From positions 543,875 through 607,874 of the forward strand of contig NC_052496.1 in assembly GCF_009730915.1 (NCBI RefSeq): a DNA stretch of 64,000 bases, written 5' to 3'. A model generated the notes under the pieces. That model made no database searches. It had not been told where the DNA came from and was given only the letters and a program-made list of their open reading frames with translations. The stretch is from Dioscorea cayenensis subsp. rotundata. Lineage: Eukaryota > Streptophyta > Magnoliopsida > Dioscoreales > Dioscoreaceae. The position numbers and the translations under genes were made by a program. This document shows, piece by piece, positions 44,601 to 55,036 of this stretch (position 1 is its first letter; each line of letters starts with the position of its first letter).

Positions 44601-45039
44601 AATGGGGCAATCTAACAGGCTTAAATTTCCAGATGATGTCTGAGGGATTGATTGGATATTAAACTGCAGGGAACTTTCCAAAAAAGCACAAAAAGCAAAC
44701 AACATATGGTGGAGGTTAAGCGGGTTGCTTGGTGATCAGAATCGACAGATGATGTACATACTTTTGCAAGCTCTCTTCACTGTTGCTACAATGGCCCTCA
44801 CTGTACCCATCTTCCTTTCCTATGAAATGCATGTGATTTTCCAGGTTCTGAAAGTATCTGCCACTGTGTGGAACGGTGGTAACTTCCTTCTTGATGTCAT
44901 GCCAAGACAAGTGGTTTTGAAGGAAAAGAAGAAACTTGAAATGCAACCCATCATTCCTGAACGACCAGAGCAGCCATCTACGGCGGTTGATAGTTCACTG
45001 AACGATCACAATGCTTCTGATGAAGGGTACAGCTCTTAA
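41643..45039 (+). CDS. GPC1: Glycerophosphocholine acyltransferase (DUF2838 family)
   Basis: Eight exons, 41643-41720, 41816-41914, 42095-42152, 42247-42347, 42805-42900, 42999-43092, 44263-44497 and 44670-45039, give 376 aa. A charged N-terminus ([20 protein letters not shown]) is followed by about eight membrane segments. Family-typical stretches include [93 protein letters not shown] and [23 protein letters not shown]2838 proteins are the eukaryotic GPC acyltransferases that re-acylate glycerophosphocholine with acyl-CoA to make lysophosphatidylcholine in ER-type membranes. The C-terminal ~40 residues are hydrophilic and variable. The start at 41643 is chosen because the conserved AFRKVR region follows closely; an in-frame ATG at 41508 is likely in the 5' UTR. 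Intron 6 is 1.17 kb. Confidence 0.92.
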
Positions 45040-45055
45040 ACCAAGATAACAACTA

Positions 45056-45099
<44 letters not shown>

Positions 45100-45637
45100 C
45101 ATAGTTGCAGCTTTCAGGTGTTTAACTTATTTTGCACTTATGTAATCTCGAACTGAATGATATAATGCTGTTCTTGTTTGGGAGGCTGTATCTTACGTGT
45201 AATGGTGGCTGGTTCCATTGAATTTTGTGTCTGTGAAAAGGAGTGTAAACTACAATTAGGAGTGAGTTGTTTATGTTTTTGAGCATTATTTCTTGAATTG
45301 ATAGCCTGTGAGGTTTTGCTTCAAAGACACAATCCACGCCACACACTCTATCTTAAAATCACTTCTAAGATTTTTACTTTATTCTAAACCAGATGAACGA
45401 AATTAACTTTGATAGAGTTATATTCATCAAATTAAACTGGAGTACTGAACACCGGAAAAGGTGCATTGTTTTAAACAAACAAAGAAGAGAAATATTTATT
45501 TAACAGATAAGAGTGAGAGAGCATTAACAGAGCACTCGCGATATCTTTAACACACTTCTAGTACAAAATACATAGTTTTCTCATACAACACACAAAACAC
45601 AGATCACAGATCAAAAAGGGAAAACATTAAACATCTT
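45040..45637. other. Convergent spacer between the acyltransferase and sHSP genes
   Basis: 600 bp hold both 3' UTRs. A (TA)n run at 45064-45098 lies 25 bp after the acyltransferase stop, in its 3' UTR. Confidence 0.6.
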
Positions 45638-46108
45638 TCATGCGACCTTAACCTCGACGGATTTCGGCTTCTTCGGCTCCGGCGGCGGCAGCTTCTCCAC
45701 GGTCACGGTCAGCACTCCATCCCGGCAAACCGCTGAGATCGCCTCCGTGTTCGCATTCTCCGGCAACGAGAACTTTCTCATGAACTTACCGACCCTTCTC
45801 TCCATCCGCAGGTACTTCACATCCTGCTCTTCTTCTCCTCTCTTTCTCTCACCACTGATCACGACCACGTTCTCATCCTCAACCTGGACCTTGATCTCCC
45901 CTGGCTTCACCCCAGGCATATCCATCTCAAAGACGTAAGATCCAGGGAGTTCCTTCACGTCTGCCGGAGTCGCAGCCATGGCTTTACGATCACGAACGTA
46001 GGCTCTGGTCGGTGCATTGATGGCTTTATCCACCACCTCATCAGGTATGTCCATGAGGTGCTGCAATGTGGACATGAGAGGTCCCTCCAAACCCATCACC
46101 AGGTCCAT
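45638..46108 (-). CDS. Cytosolic class II small heat-shock protein, about 17.5 kDa
   Basis: An intronless frame encodes 156 aa beginning [20 protein letters not shown]. The N-terminal arm leads into [20 protein letters not shown] and [20 protein letters not shown], the signature of class II cytosolic sHSPs. The alpha-crystallin domain follows ([80 protein letters not shown]). It is an ATP-independent chaperone that holds unfolding proteins during heat stress. An in-frame ATG at 46195 is rejected: the TATA box at 46226-46233 puts transcription start near 46200, leaving almost no leader. The start at 46108 matches the family N-terminus. Heat induction is strongly indicated by the upstream HSE array. 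Confidence 0.95.
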   Translation of the reverse strand: MDLVMGLEGPLMSTLQHLMDIPDEVVDKAINAPTRAYVRDRKAMAATPADVKELPGSYVFEMDMPGVKPGEIKVQVEDENVVVISGERKRGEEEQDVKYLRMERRVGKFMRKFSLPENANTEAISAVCRDGVLTVTVEKLPPPEPKKPKSVEVKVA

Positions 46109-46225
46109 TGCTTCTCCCAATCCTCTTGTTGATCTTCTTCTAATGCTGTTGTTGTTGTTGATCTTGCTCTTCTCTTTGGTTGCTTTGGATTTCATCGATG
46201 ATTAGGGATTTAGGGTTTTGGGAAG

Positions 46226-46233
46226 CATTTATA
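46226..46233 (-). promoter_or_regulatory. TATA box of the sHSP gene
   Basis: On the minus strand the sequence reads TATAAATG, about 120 bp upstream of the preferred start codon and 27 bp downstream of the nearest heat-shock element. The position is typical of plant sHSP promoters. Confidence 0.7.
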
Positions 46234-46259
46234 GGGAGTGATTGGATAATTTGGGATGT

Positions 46260-46337
46260 TTCTCGAGTGAGCGTTTGTTGTTCAGAGGTCTCTAAAACCT
46301 TCGCGAATTGGGACGAAGCTTCTGAAATATTCTGGGA
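46260..46337. promoter_or_regulatory. Heat-shock element array of the sHSP gene
   Basis: Eight consecutive 5-bp units lie in one register at 46300-46337: TTCgc GAAtt GGGac GAAgc TTCtg AAAta TTCtg GGA. They alternate TTC and GAA as HSF trimers require; three units (GGG, AAA, GGA) are degenerate. A further TTCtcGAG at 46260-46267 is exactly 40 bp away, in phase. The array sits 27-111 bp upstream of the TATA box and predicts strong HSF binding. Confidence 0.85.
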
Positions 46338-47470
46338 AGTGGAGAATTCAATCCAAAATTTTGAGGGTGTCCCTGTGCTATGCTGTTTGTGGGTTGGGCT
46401 GAGATTTAATTAAATGGGCTGGACTTGGATTATATGGGCTGGGCTTGTTGTTATCCAACCATGTTACCGCTGAAATTGTGCAAAAGTGCAAAGGTGATGG
46501 ATACATTATGGGTGCTTAGTCTGATCCATGAAAAATTTAAAATGGAGTATAATAACAACTTTTTAGTTTATCGGCACTAGATCCCCGCGTGTCCTTTCTC
46601 AAAAGGTGGGTTCAACTTTAGCTTACACAAGGTGAGGGCATAAGTGTATTAAGATGTTAAATCCACGTCTATGTATATACTATTGGTATTTTGTCCCAAA
46701 AAAAATATATATATGTGTACAATATAAATAGGTAATTACATACAATATAACTTCATAAATTTTTTTTATACCTAAAAAATTATAGCGTAAAAATTTTGCC
46801 ACTTACAGTAGAGATTAAAAAAAATTATGTTAGTTATTAAATATTAAATATAAAACAATACCAGTATTTGTATTGTACTTTAATTGGTTGTAGTGTGTGT
46901 ATTACTTACGCTATTCTCATCTATGAGTTAACACATGATCTAAAAATAATATTTACATTAAGATGATTGCAGTGAATCCATTTCTTATTCCATAACTTAT
47001 ATGGGAGTTGGGAGGATTTAGACAGGATGTAAATAGGCTTTAAGTTGAAACAGGTTGATTGCTTTTTTTTTTTTTTGACATTAAATGAATGATTAATTAA
47101 ATTAAAATATAATAAAATGTATCAAAAGAGTTAGGTGCTGCTCAAACATCTTATTTCACCTAACACAATCAATATACTTCTGACGGAATTGAGGGAGAGA
47201 TTAAAGCGAATTAATTAAACATCAAATAGTACATAAAATCAATGAGACTTCCAAGAAAATGTGAATTAGTGAGACTTAAAAATTAAAAAAAACAATTATT
47301 AAAACCTCATTGCATTAATAAAGTTTTTATCATTACAGTTTATTGATTGATGAACAATAAGAAAATAGCTGCATGACATGAACATAAATTATTGAAAATA
47401 TAAAGTGATTCAATTTATTTTTGGATAATAAAAAATTTTGATGGTTGGTTGTGATTCAAAGTTCAAACTA

Positions 47471-47563
<93 letters not shown>

Positions 47564-48809
47564 GACAAAAGAGATCGGCAATATGTTATCATGGATGAGG
47601 AGAATCACGTGACATGAGTTCAACAAGGAGATAGAGAATGGGATATGGGTCCCATTTTCATTTAAATTCAAACTAACAATTGTTGGCCTTTGGCATTTGT
47701 TCCCATTGCACCAGCACTTGCCCATCTTTCAAATATTTTCAAATCTTTTTGGACCAACTATGTGTATTTTCTTATTTTATCTGGATTTTAGAACATGAAA
47801 TGGCGTGATTGATTCATTGTTTTGTTTTTTTTAATAATATAATTGATAAATAAATTTTTAATGGTAAAATATGATAAAATAGAAGGCAGATGATTAGACA
47901 CATGCATACAAAAAAAACACAAAAACGTGATGTAATTATTAAAAAAAACTACAATATATTGATAAACAAATATTATAATTGTTTGACAAAGTACCTATAT
48001 TATATTTAAGATGAATTAATTTTTTTATTGTTTATTTAATATTGTGACTTGTTCATATTTATTAATATTTTATAAAATAACATAATTAGCATAAAAATCC
48101 AAATAGATTATTTTAATTAATTTTTATCTATTATTAAATTTCCTTACTATTTCATAGATTTGTATTAAATTTCTATCAAACAAACAAGTTGGCAATTATA
48201 ATCTACGCAACAATTACGATTTATTTCTTGGCATATATACATTAATTTTACAAAACATAAAATATAAGAAAAAATAAAAACACAAACAAGAAGGAAAATA
48301 ACAAAAATGAAATCATTAGACTAAAACCAAACTTTCAATAACCATGCGTAACCTTGACAAGCACATCTCTTTGTTTATTATACATAAAATTCTGATATCA
48401 TCATAGACACACCTTTATTTTATTTTATTTTATTTTTTTGATTAAACACCTTTATTTTTTGTTCATCAAAATTGAATTTTATTTTATTTACATAAAATAA
48501 AATAAAATAAAAACAAAATCATGCGTGAGAATTTGGTAACTTCTCTCGGTGTCAAAACCAAAGCATTCCCTAAATTCAAACTCAAAGAATAAATAAATAA
48601 ATAAATAAATAAAATAATAAAATAAAAGCAAAGCATCCTTGTCTTATTGTTCTCCTTCTCCTGGGCTGGGCCACCCTGGCACATTAGAATAGAAGTTAGA
48701 AGTTAGAAGTTTTAGAACACCAAACCCGACAACCCCGCTCCTCCTTCGTAACTTGACTTCCCGACGAGATGTAACTCCGTTTTCCTTCTCGTAAAACCAC
48801 CTGCCCACC
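46338..48809. other. Divergent intergenic region, sHSP to PMIR1
   Basis: AT-rich apart from the sHSP-proximal part. Near 46394-46448 several TGGGCT/GGGCTG words (site II-like) recur. A long (TA)n run lies at 47474-47558, and TTTTA/AAATA runs near 48420 and 48590. The PMIR1 promoter and 5' UTR lie at the right end. No gene supported. Confidence 0.5.
47474..47558. repeat. (AT)42 microsatellite
   Basis: An 85-bp uninterrupted AT run. Open frames across it (repeated YI) are artefacts of the repeat. Confidence 0.97.
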
Positions 48810-51800
48810 ATGCTCGGAAAACCACTTCCCGGAAAGAAAACATCTTCAGCAACCGCCGGCACCACCACCGCCGCCGGCGACGCTCGCTTCCTCCATGAAA
48901 TCGAAGCCCTAAGCAAAGCCCTCTCCCTCGATCCCAAGTCCCATCGTCGTTCTCTCCCCTCCTCCTCCTCCTCCCGCTCCGTCTCCGCTGGCCGCTCTCA
49001 CCCCTCCAAACCTTCGAAGAAATCCTCCTCCTCGTCGTCGTCGTCGTCTTCGATCTGGAACTGGAAGCCCTTCCGAGCGCTGTCCCATATCGGGCGTCAT
49101 CGATTCGATTGCTTGTTCACTCTCCACGTTCACTCCATCGATGCCATCCCTCAATCCCTTGCTGGCGCTGGCCTCGCCGTCAACTGGCGGCGCACCACCG
49201 ACCCCTCTGCCTCCGCCGCGTGCACACGCACCGCTCGTGCCTTCCACTCTGTCGCCGAGTTCGATGAAACCCTTACCCATATTTGCTCTGTTTACGCCTC
49301 TCGCGGCAGCGGCGGCTCGGCCAAATACGAGGCGCGGCACGTCCTGATTTACGTTGCTGTGAATGATGCTCCCGGGCTGGACCTCGGACGGCACCTCGTG
49401 GATCTCACCCGCATCTTGCCGCTGTCATTGGAGGAGCTCGCGGAGGAGAAGGCGTCGGGGAGGTGGAGCACTAGCTTTAAGCTTTCTGGGAAGGCAAAGG
49501 GGGCTGTGCTCAATGTGAGCTTGGGATACTCTTTTGTGAGGAATCAATCCAAGCCAGAGCCGGAGAAGAAGGTTCCCGAGATTCTGAATGCCAGTGTTAA
49601 TCAGCAGAACTCCATGGGCGCCGTGAGAGACGATGATGACCATGATCCAAGCCCTATGGAGGATGTGAAGGTGCTGCATGCTGTGTTGCCGAGTTCTCAT
49701 TCGGATGTCTCCGGCCATGCTGATGTTCATAAGGAATTGGTCGCCAAGTTGGAGTCTTTGGAGGTTGATTTCATTGTTGATCAAGAGAAGGACTCGCCTG
49801 AACTGAAGGTTTGCACATTGCCTGCGTTTGAAAAGGAAATGGAGAAGGAGGAGGTTGATGAACCCCCCGAATTCATGGTTGTTGAACAGGGAGTGGAACT
49901 GGCAGAACGGGAGCTTGAATGCCATGAAGTTGATATTGCTCAAGTTGCTGTAAAGCCTGAGAAAGAAGTAGATGGAGCTCTATCTGGTGAACAGAGCACC
50001 GGAGAGAGCAAATGTGCTTTGTTGCCTGAGGGGTTGATGATAGAGGATTTAGAATCATCTGTATTGGATAACCTCTCAGCGCTTGAATCTGAGGATTGTT
50101 TGGTTACTCCATCATCAAAGGAACTCAGCTATAATGAGGCGAAATCAAATTATAAGTCAGGAGGGCCGAGGAGCAAATCACTTAGCCTGGATGATGCCAC
50201 AGATTCAGTAGCTGCTGAGTTCTTGACATTGCTTGGTATAGAGCATAGTCCGTTTGGTGTGAGCTCAGATAGTGATCCTGAATCACCGAGGGAACGTCTT
50301 TGGAAACAATTCAAGATGGAATCTTTAGCAGATGGTGATGGGATTTTTGGGCTTGACATTGGAGTAGGGAAGGAGTTGGGTTTTGAGGAGTACTCAGAGG
50401 ATATTGATCTCTCTTCGATAGTACTTGAAGCTGAGACAGAGCTTCAGAAGGCGACACAGGCAATGGACAGCAAGTCAAGGGCCAAAATGATGGAGGATGC
50501 GGAGACAGAAGCTTTGATGCGTCAGTGGGGCTTGAATGAGATGGCTTTTCAACACTCACCTCCAGGGAGCAGGAGTGGATTTGGTAGTCCTATTTCCCTT
50601 CCGCCTGAGAAACCGATCGAGTTGCCACCTCTTGGTGAGGGTCTGGGACCATTTCTCCAAACTAAGGACGGGGGATTTCTGCGATCAATGAGCCCATCTC
50701 TTTTCAGGAATGCCAAGAACAATGGAGGTCTGGTCATGCAGGTTTCAAGTCCTCTTGTCGTGCCAGCAGAGATGGGTTCTGGCATCATGGACATTTTGCA
50801 GAACTTGGCTTCAGTTGGAATTGAAAAGCTATCGATGCAAGCAAGCAAGCTGATGCCTTTGGAAGATATCACAGGAAAGACAATGCACCAGGTAGCATGG
50901 GAAGCTGCACCAACTCTCGAGTGGGGTGAGAGGTATGTGGATTTTTTGCATTTTTACTTATTGTTTTTGCCATGTGCAATTCTAATTATGAAATGTTCCC
51001 TTGCTGATTGTTTTCACAGGCAGGATTTGTTGCAATGCATGGAACCAGAAGTGAGTGTAGGAAATGGCAGGGCTAGAAAGAAAGGTAAGGGCCTGGACTT
51101 AGCTTCGTCAGTTATGGGGGAAGCGGAATCAGAGTATGTTTCATTGGAAGATCTTGCTCCATTGGCAATGGATAAAATTGAAGCCCTGTCAATTGAGGGG
51201 TTGAGAATACAATCTGGTATGTCAGATGAAGAGGCTCCATCAAATATCCGCGCTCAATCCATCGGGGAAATATCAGCATTGCAAGGGAAAGATGCCAAGA
51301 ACAATTTGTCACTAGGCTTAGAGGGTGCCGGTGGATTGCAGCTGTTGGATGTTAGAGACAATGGAGATGAGGTAGATGGGCTGATGGGTTTATCTATCAC
51401 ACTGGATGAGTGGATGAAGCTAGATTCTGGAATAGTCGAAGAAGACCAGATAAGTGATAGGACATCGAAAATTCTTGCTGCTCACCATGCTAATCCGATG
51501 GAACTGGTTACTGGAGTATCAAAGGGGGAAAGGAAAGGGGGCAAGCGATCAGGTAAAAGGTGGGGATTGCTTGGGAATAACTTCACGGTTGCTTTGATGG
51601 TGCAGCTTCGGGATCCTTTGCGGAACTACGAACCAGTTGGAACACCAATGCTTGCTTTGATTCAAGTGGAGCGAATTTTTGTTCCTCCAAAGCCTAAAAT
51701 ATATGGTAATGTTTCTGATAAGGGGAATAGTGAAATCGATGATGAGCTCGAGACTAAACCTGAAGCAGTGAAAGAAGACAAGAAAGAGGAGGAAGAAACC

Positions 51801-52136
51801 ATCCCGCAGTTCAAGATAACAGAAGTTCATGTTGCTGGTTTGAAGACAGAACCTGCCAAAAAGAAGGTTTGGGGCACTCCTTCTCAGCAACAGTCAGGAT
51901 CAAGATGGTTACTTGCTAGTGGAATGGGAAAAAGCAATAAGCATCCTTTTATGAAATCAAAAACTGTCACTAAAACTTCTCAAGCAACTACAACAGTTCA
52001 GCCTGGGGAATCTCTCTGGAGCATTTCTTCACGAGTTCATGGCACTGGGGCCAAATGGAAGGAATTGGCTGCGCTTAACCCTCACATAAGAAATCCAAAT
52101 GTCATATTCCCCAATGAGACCATCAGATTGCGATGA
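48810..52136 (+). CDS. PMIR1: PLASTID MOVEMENT IMPAIRED 1-RELATED 1 (NT-C2 domain)
   Basis: Two exons, 48810-50932 and 51020-52136, give 1079 aa. A Ser-rich N-terminus is followed by an NT-C2 domain (about residues 85-245: WNWKPFRALSHIGRHRFDCL to VLNVSLGYSFV), a long acidic linker, then conserved C-terminal blocks (TAEFLTLLG-like AAEFLTLLGIEHSPFG, MEDAETEALMRQWGLNE, VAWEAAPTLEWGERQDLLQ, NNFTVALMVQLRDPLRNYEP). It ends in a LysM-like stretch (VQPGESLWSISSRVHGTGAK to IFPNETIRLR). The PMI1 family acts in actin-dependent chloroplast and nuclear positioning. The 87-bp intron (GTATGT...TTTTCACAG) is a multiple of three and stop-free; it is removed in the model because the family sequence is continuous across it. 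The first ~750 bp are GC-rich and later sequence is not. Confidence 0.92.
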   Translation: MLGKPLPGKKTSSATAGTTTAAGDARFLHEIEALSKALSLDPKSHRRSLPSSSSSRSVSAGRSHPSKPSKKSSSSSSSSSSIWNWKPFRALSHIGRHRFDCLFTLHVHSIDAIPQSLAGAGLAVNWRRTTDPSASAACTRTARAFHSVAEFDETLTHICSVYASRGSGGSAKYEARHVLIYVAVNDAPGLDLGRHLVDLTRILPLSLEELAEEKASGRWSTSFKLSGKAKGAVLNVSLGYSFVRNQSKPEPEKKVPEILNASVNQQNSMGAVRDDDDHDPSPMEDVKVLHAVLPSSHSDVSGHADVHKELVAKLESLEVDFIVDQEKDSPELKVCTLPAFEKEMEKEEVDEPPEFMVVEQGVELAERELECHEVDIAQVAVKPEKEVDGALSGEQSTGESKCALLPEGLMIEDLESSVLDNLSALESEDCLVTPSSKELSYNEAKSNYKSGGPRSKSLSLDDATDSVAAEFLTLLGIEHSPFGVSSDSDPESPRERLWKQFKMESLADGDGIFGLDIGVGKELGFEEYSEDIDLSSIVLEAETELQKATQAMDSKSRAKMMEDAETEALMRQWGLNEMAFQHSPPGSRSGFGSPISLPPEKPIELPPLGEGLGPFLQTKDGGFLRSMSPSLFRNAKNNGGLVMQVSSPLVVPAEMGSGIMDILQNLASVGIEKLSMQASKLMPLEDITGKTMHQVAWEAAPTLEWGERYVDFLHFYLLFLPCAILIMKCSLADCFHRQDLLQCMEPEVSVGNGRARKKGKGLDLASSVMGEAESEYVSLEDLAPLAMDKIEALSIEGLRIQSGMSDEEAPSNIRAQSIGEISALQGKDAKNNLSLGLEGAGGLQLLDVRDNGDEVDGLMGLSITLDEWMKLDSGIVEEDQISDRTSKILAAHHANPMELVTGVSKGERKGGKRSGKRWGLLGNNFTVALMVQLRDPLRNYEPVGTPMLALIQVERIFVPPKPKIYGNVSDKGNSEIDDELETKPEAVKEDKKEEEETIPQFKITEVHVAGLKTEPAKKKVWGTPSQQQSGSRWLLASGMGKSNKHPFMKSKTVTKTSQATTTVQPGESLWSISSRVHGTGAKWKELAALNPHIRNPNVIFPNETIRLR

Positions 52137-53126
52137 ACTAGTTAGAGGAAGTATATTCTTTGTGAGTTACCTGGTCATTGTATGGTATGTATTGCACACC
52201 TTGTAGAGGGTACAGTCTGATAGAAGCCAATCATGGGCTACTCTAATTTACCTGTTTCAACTATATATGTATGCTATGTAAAATAGAAGCTGTTGGCAGA
52301 TCAATTACGGGTGAATAAATATTGCAGTACACTCCTTGTGACTGGTGACTTTGGATGCTGTTCAACTGGGAGCCTTGTTTACCTTGCTTCTTCAAATGTA
52401 AGGTGCTGATGCATTGTGCTGAAGACAAATGGCTTCTGATGCCATCAGCCTTGTTCGCCAGTTTCTACCTCCTGATTGTTATTTGAAAGTTCTCCCCTTT
52501 ATACAAGCATGCTCATTGTACATTTTTTTTTGCCTTATATCAGCACAAACAATGCCCTCAATATTTCATTGTCTGTTTATAATTTATGCAATCTTGTGGG
52601 CAATTTCTTCAGTTTTCCCTGTTTAGTGGATCCGTCAACAATCTTTTATGAAGATTGTTGAAGTCCTTTCTGTTATGCTATACTAATTTTCAGTTTGTTC
52701 TGAAAAGATGCTTCACTCTGTTTCTAACTTTTGGCTCTTCTCATATTTGCTACATGGTGAACACAGTATCAAGCACAGAAAGGCACAAAATCAGTGGCAT
52801 CTCACTTTGCTAAGGGTTGTCGGTTTTCCTGGGTTTTGAAGTAAGTTGATCTTTTACTAGACGGTATGATCGATCATCTTCATTTTATTGCACATGCATT
52901 AAAAGTTTCTCTGATTTGTCTCTGAAAATAAACTTCGTTTCAGTTACGTAAGTGCCTTTTATTTATTATGAACATCCATGCTTTATTTCTCAGTGAGAAA
53001 AGCCTGGATGACAACAACAAACTCTATCAACACAGAAATACACTAAAATTAATGATCTAGTGATCCATCTCTACATCATGATACAATGAATTACGGACAG
53101 TAGACTGAAATTTCTTCTGATAGTCT
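52137..53126. other. Convergent spacer between PMIR1 and the WRKY gene
   Basis: About 1 kb with the PMIR1 3' UTR at the left (AATAAA at 52315) and the WRKY 3' UTR at the right. A short open frame at 52429 shows no family features and lies in AT-rich sequence. Confidence 0.5.
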
Positions 53127-53899
53127 TCATGTAGAGAAGCCATGAGCTGGTAGTGAATACGAACTCTGAATTTGTTTAACTGTAGAAGCTGAAGGAGCTA
53201 GATGGTTATGAACACCTTCATATGTTGTTATCACATAGCTCGGATCTTCTCTCAGTCTCTCTACTCTCTTCTTCACATCGCATCCAGTGTACGAGCATCT
53301 ATAGTAATTCCTGTCATACATCTTTATTTCAGCTTTGGATTTCTGTTTCTTGAGATTGAAAGAGCAACAAACACTATATATGCAAACTAGCATTAGTCTA
53401 GATATAAAAAGAGTTGAGTTTATTGTTTACCTTGGATTTGGGCTGTCCTTCACCATCTTCTTCCCGTATTTTCTCCATTTGTATCCATCATCTAATATCT
53501 CATGTTCTGATTTGGTCTTGAATGCCATTTTCATCCTTCCTCCTCTTGATGCTGTATTGTTTACCAAATCCCTGCTTCATCAAGAAAATAAAAAAATCGA
53601 TAAATAAAAGTTTTTTTTTTTTAGAAGAAGCAATTTTACTAAATCCTTAAAGAATAGAAAGTTAAACAAGTTTTGAACACTTGCTTGGTAGAATTAAAAG
53701 TGTAGGTTGCATGAACAGGAGCAGTGTTTGCTCGGAGCAAAGGTTTCTGGTGGAGCTCTGGAGATGGCAATACGCATCCGTTCTCTTCATCGTCTCCAGT
53801 AAAGTTCAGGTAGTCTTCTATCACGAAATCCATATCATCGTGTTGGTCATTGTCCGAAGAATTTGAATTTGATGATAATAAAGGAGAGTAAGAAGACAT
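53127..53899 (-). CDS. WRKY transcription factor, group IIc with WRKYGKK heptad (WRKY50/51-like)
   Basis: Three minus-strand exons, 53899-53685, 53571-53431 and 53310-53127, encode 179 aa. The DNA-binding domain reads [20 protein letters not shown], then [11 protein letters not shown], with the zinc ligands CX4CX23HXH (Cys124, Cys129, His153, His155). The heptad is WRKYGKK (104-110), not the usual WRKYGQK. This variant marks the WRKY50/51 branch, linked in Arabidopsis to salicylate and jasmonate defence responses and relaxed W-box preference. The N-terminus is Ser/Asp-rich. Intron 2 splits the domain after the Arg of PNPR, the standard position for this group. Intron 1 must use a GC-AG pair (GCAAGT donor at 53684-53679): this keeps the frame, while the GT four bases further gives a premature stop. 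Confidence 0.93.
53679..53684 (-). other. GC-type 5' splice site (GCAAGT) of the WRKY gene
   Basis: The exon end ACC AA is followed by GCAAGT, the consensus of plant GC-AG introns. Joined to the acceptor GAAGCAG before 53571 it gives S-T-K-D-L-V-N-N and an open WRKY domain. The nearby GT (AAGTGTTC) would leave exon 1 in phase 0 and run out of frame. Confidence 0.75.
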
Positions 53900-55036
53900 T
53901 CTTCAGTGAAGGCTGTCAAGAAAAAGGAAGCCAATGAAAGAAGCTCCAGCTCCAGCTCCAAGTGATTCTTTCTCTACAACACCAACACATGAATTCATGG
54001 TGTTTAAAATGGATGCCTAACGGTGTGGACAAACGCGGTTTCCTGGAGAATCACATCTCTCCACACCAATTGTGCTGATGTGGACTGGACCCTTTAAGCA
54101 AAGATAATGAAAGCTTAAGTGATTTATGTTTATCTCTTGAGGAAGACTGGGTTTAGCTTTTGTTGGTAAATGAATATTATATATGTTTTTTTAGTCTCCT
54201 AACTTGGATGTATTCTTGAAAGTATGGGATTTGTTTAGCTTTTCATTTGGTGATTGTTACTTGAAACATCATATTTTATTTTTCATGGAGATATGGATTA
54301 AAAAAAAAAAAGACTTGTAATTTACTCTCAAACAGAGTATAGATTAGAAACAGTCTTGGTGACTCAATGTGCACAAGGCTTTGAGGACTTTGGAGGCATG
54401 AAAGACTTGAGTTTCTTGTCTTGATTAATGAATGCAATTGGAGTCAAGATATTAAACTTTCTGTAGGTCTTTCTGCGTGGTTTCGCTCTCAACCCTAAAA
54501 TGCTTGACAAGTGTGATTCTTATCATTTTTGGATTGTTTATTTATTTATTTTTGAGATAATTTAGAATTAAGTCTCTAACATGTGACTAAGAGGCATGAT
54601 ACGTATTTTCTTATGATTAATCAACCATAAAAATTGGCCTTTTTTTTTTTGTTATATTTTTAATTTGAAGTTATTTATCAGGGTTCTCTAGCCTAGCCCC
54701 GTTGACGGTGTATATAATTGAGGTGAAGTCTTGCTTCACGTCTCTATCAATGACTTTTTCTATTGTTTTTTTGTTCAGTTTTTCAGATTCGGATTTTAAC
54801 TGAAATTAGAATAGTCTTCATTTCTTTTATGGGCACTTCTTTTGTTTAATTCAAAATTTATTATGATTTTGTTATTGTTTAGTATTAATTAATCTTTAAT
54901 TGAGAATATTTGCCTTAATCATGTTTGCTAGTTCTGGTTTCTGCACAAATACTGTTAATCAGTTTTGTTAATCAACGTGCTAATCAAATGGTTTTGCACA
55001 CCAAGTTTTAGTATAGTTTTTAACAGCCCATGTTAA
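53900..55036. other. Upstream region of the WRKY gene
   Basis: WRKY promoter and 5' UTR on the right side of the gene (minus strand), then AT-rich DNA with poly-T runs near 54640. No gene seen. Confidence 0.5.

Noticed and set aside
46109-46195. Upstream in-frame ATG of the sHSP gene
   Set aside because: It lies about 5 nt after the predicted transcription start and the added Lys/Asn/Arg-rich residues are absent from the family.
47410-47725. Open frames across the (TA)n run
   Set aside because: They consist of repeated Tyr-Ile from the dinucleotide repeat and have no coding character.
52429-52626. 65-codon open frame after PMIR1 starting MASDAISLVRQF
   Set aside because: It lies in AT-rich spacer, turns into a Phe/Ile-rich run and shows no family features or splice partners.
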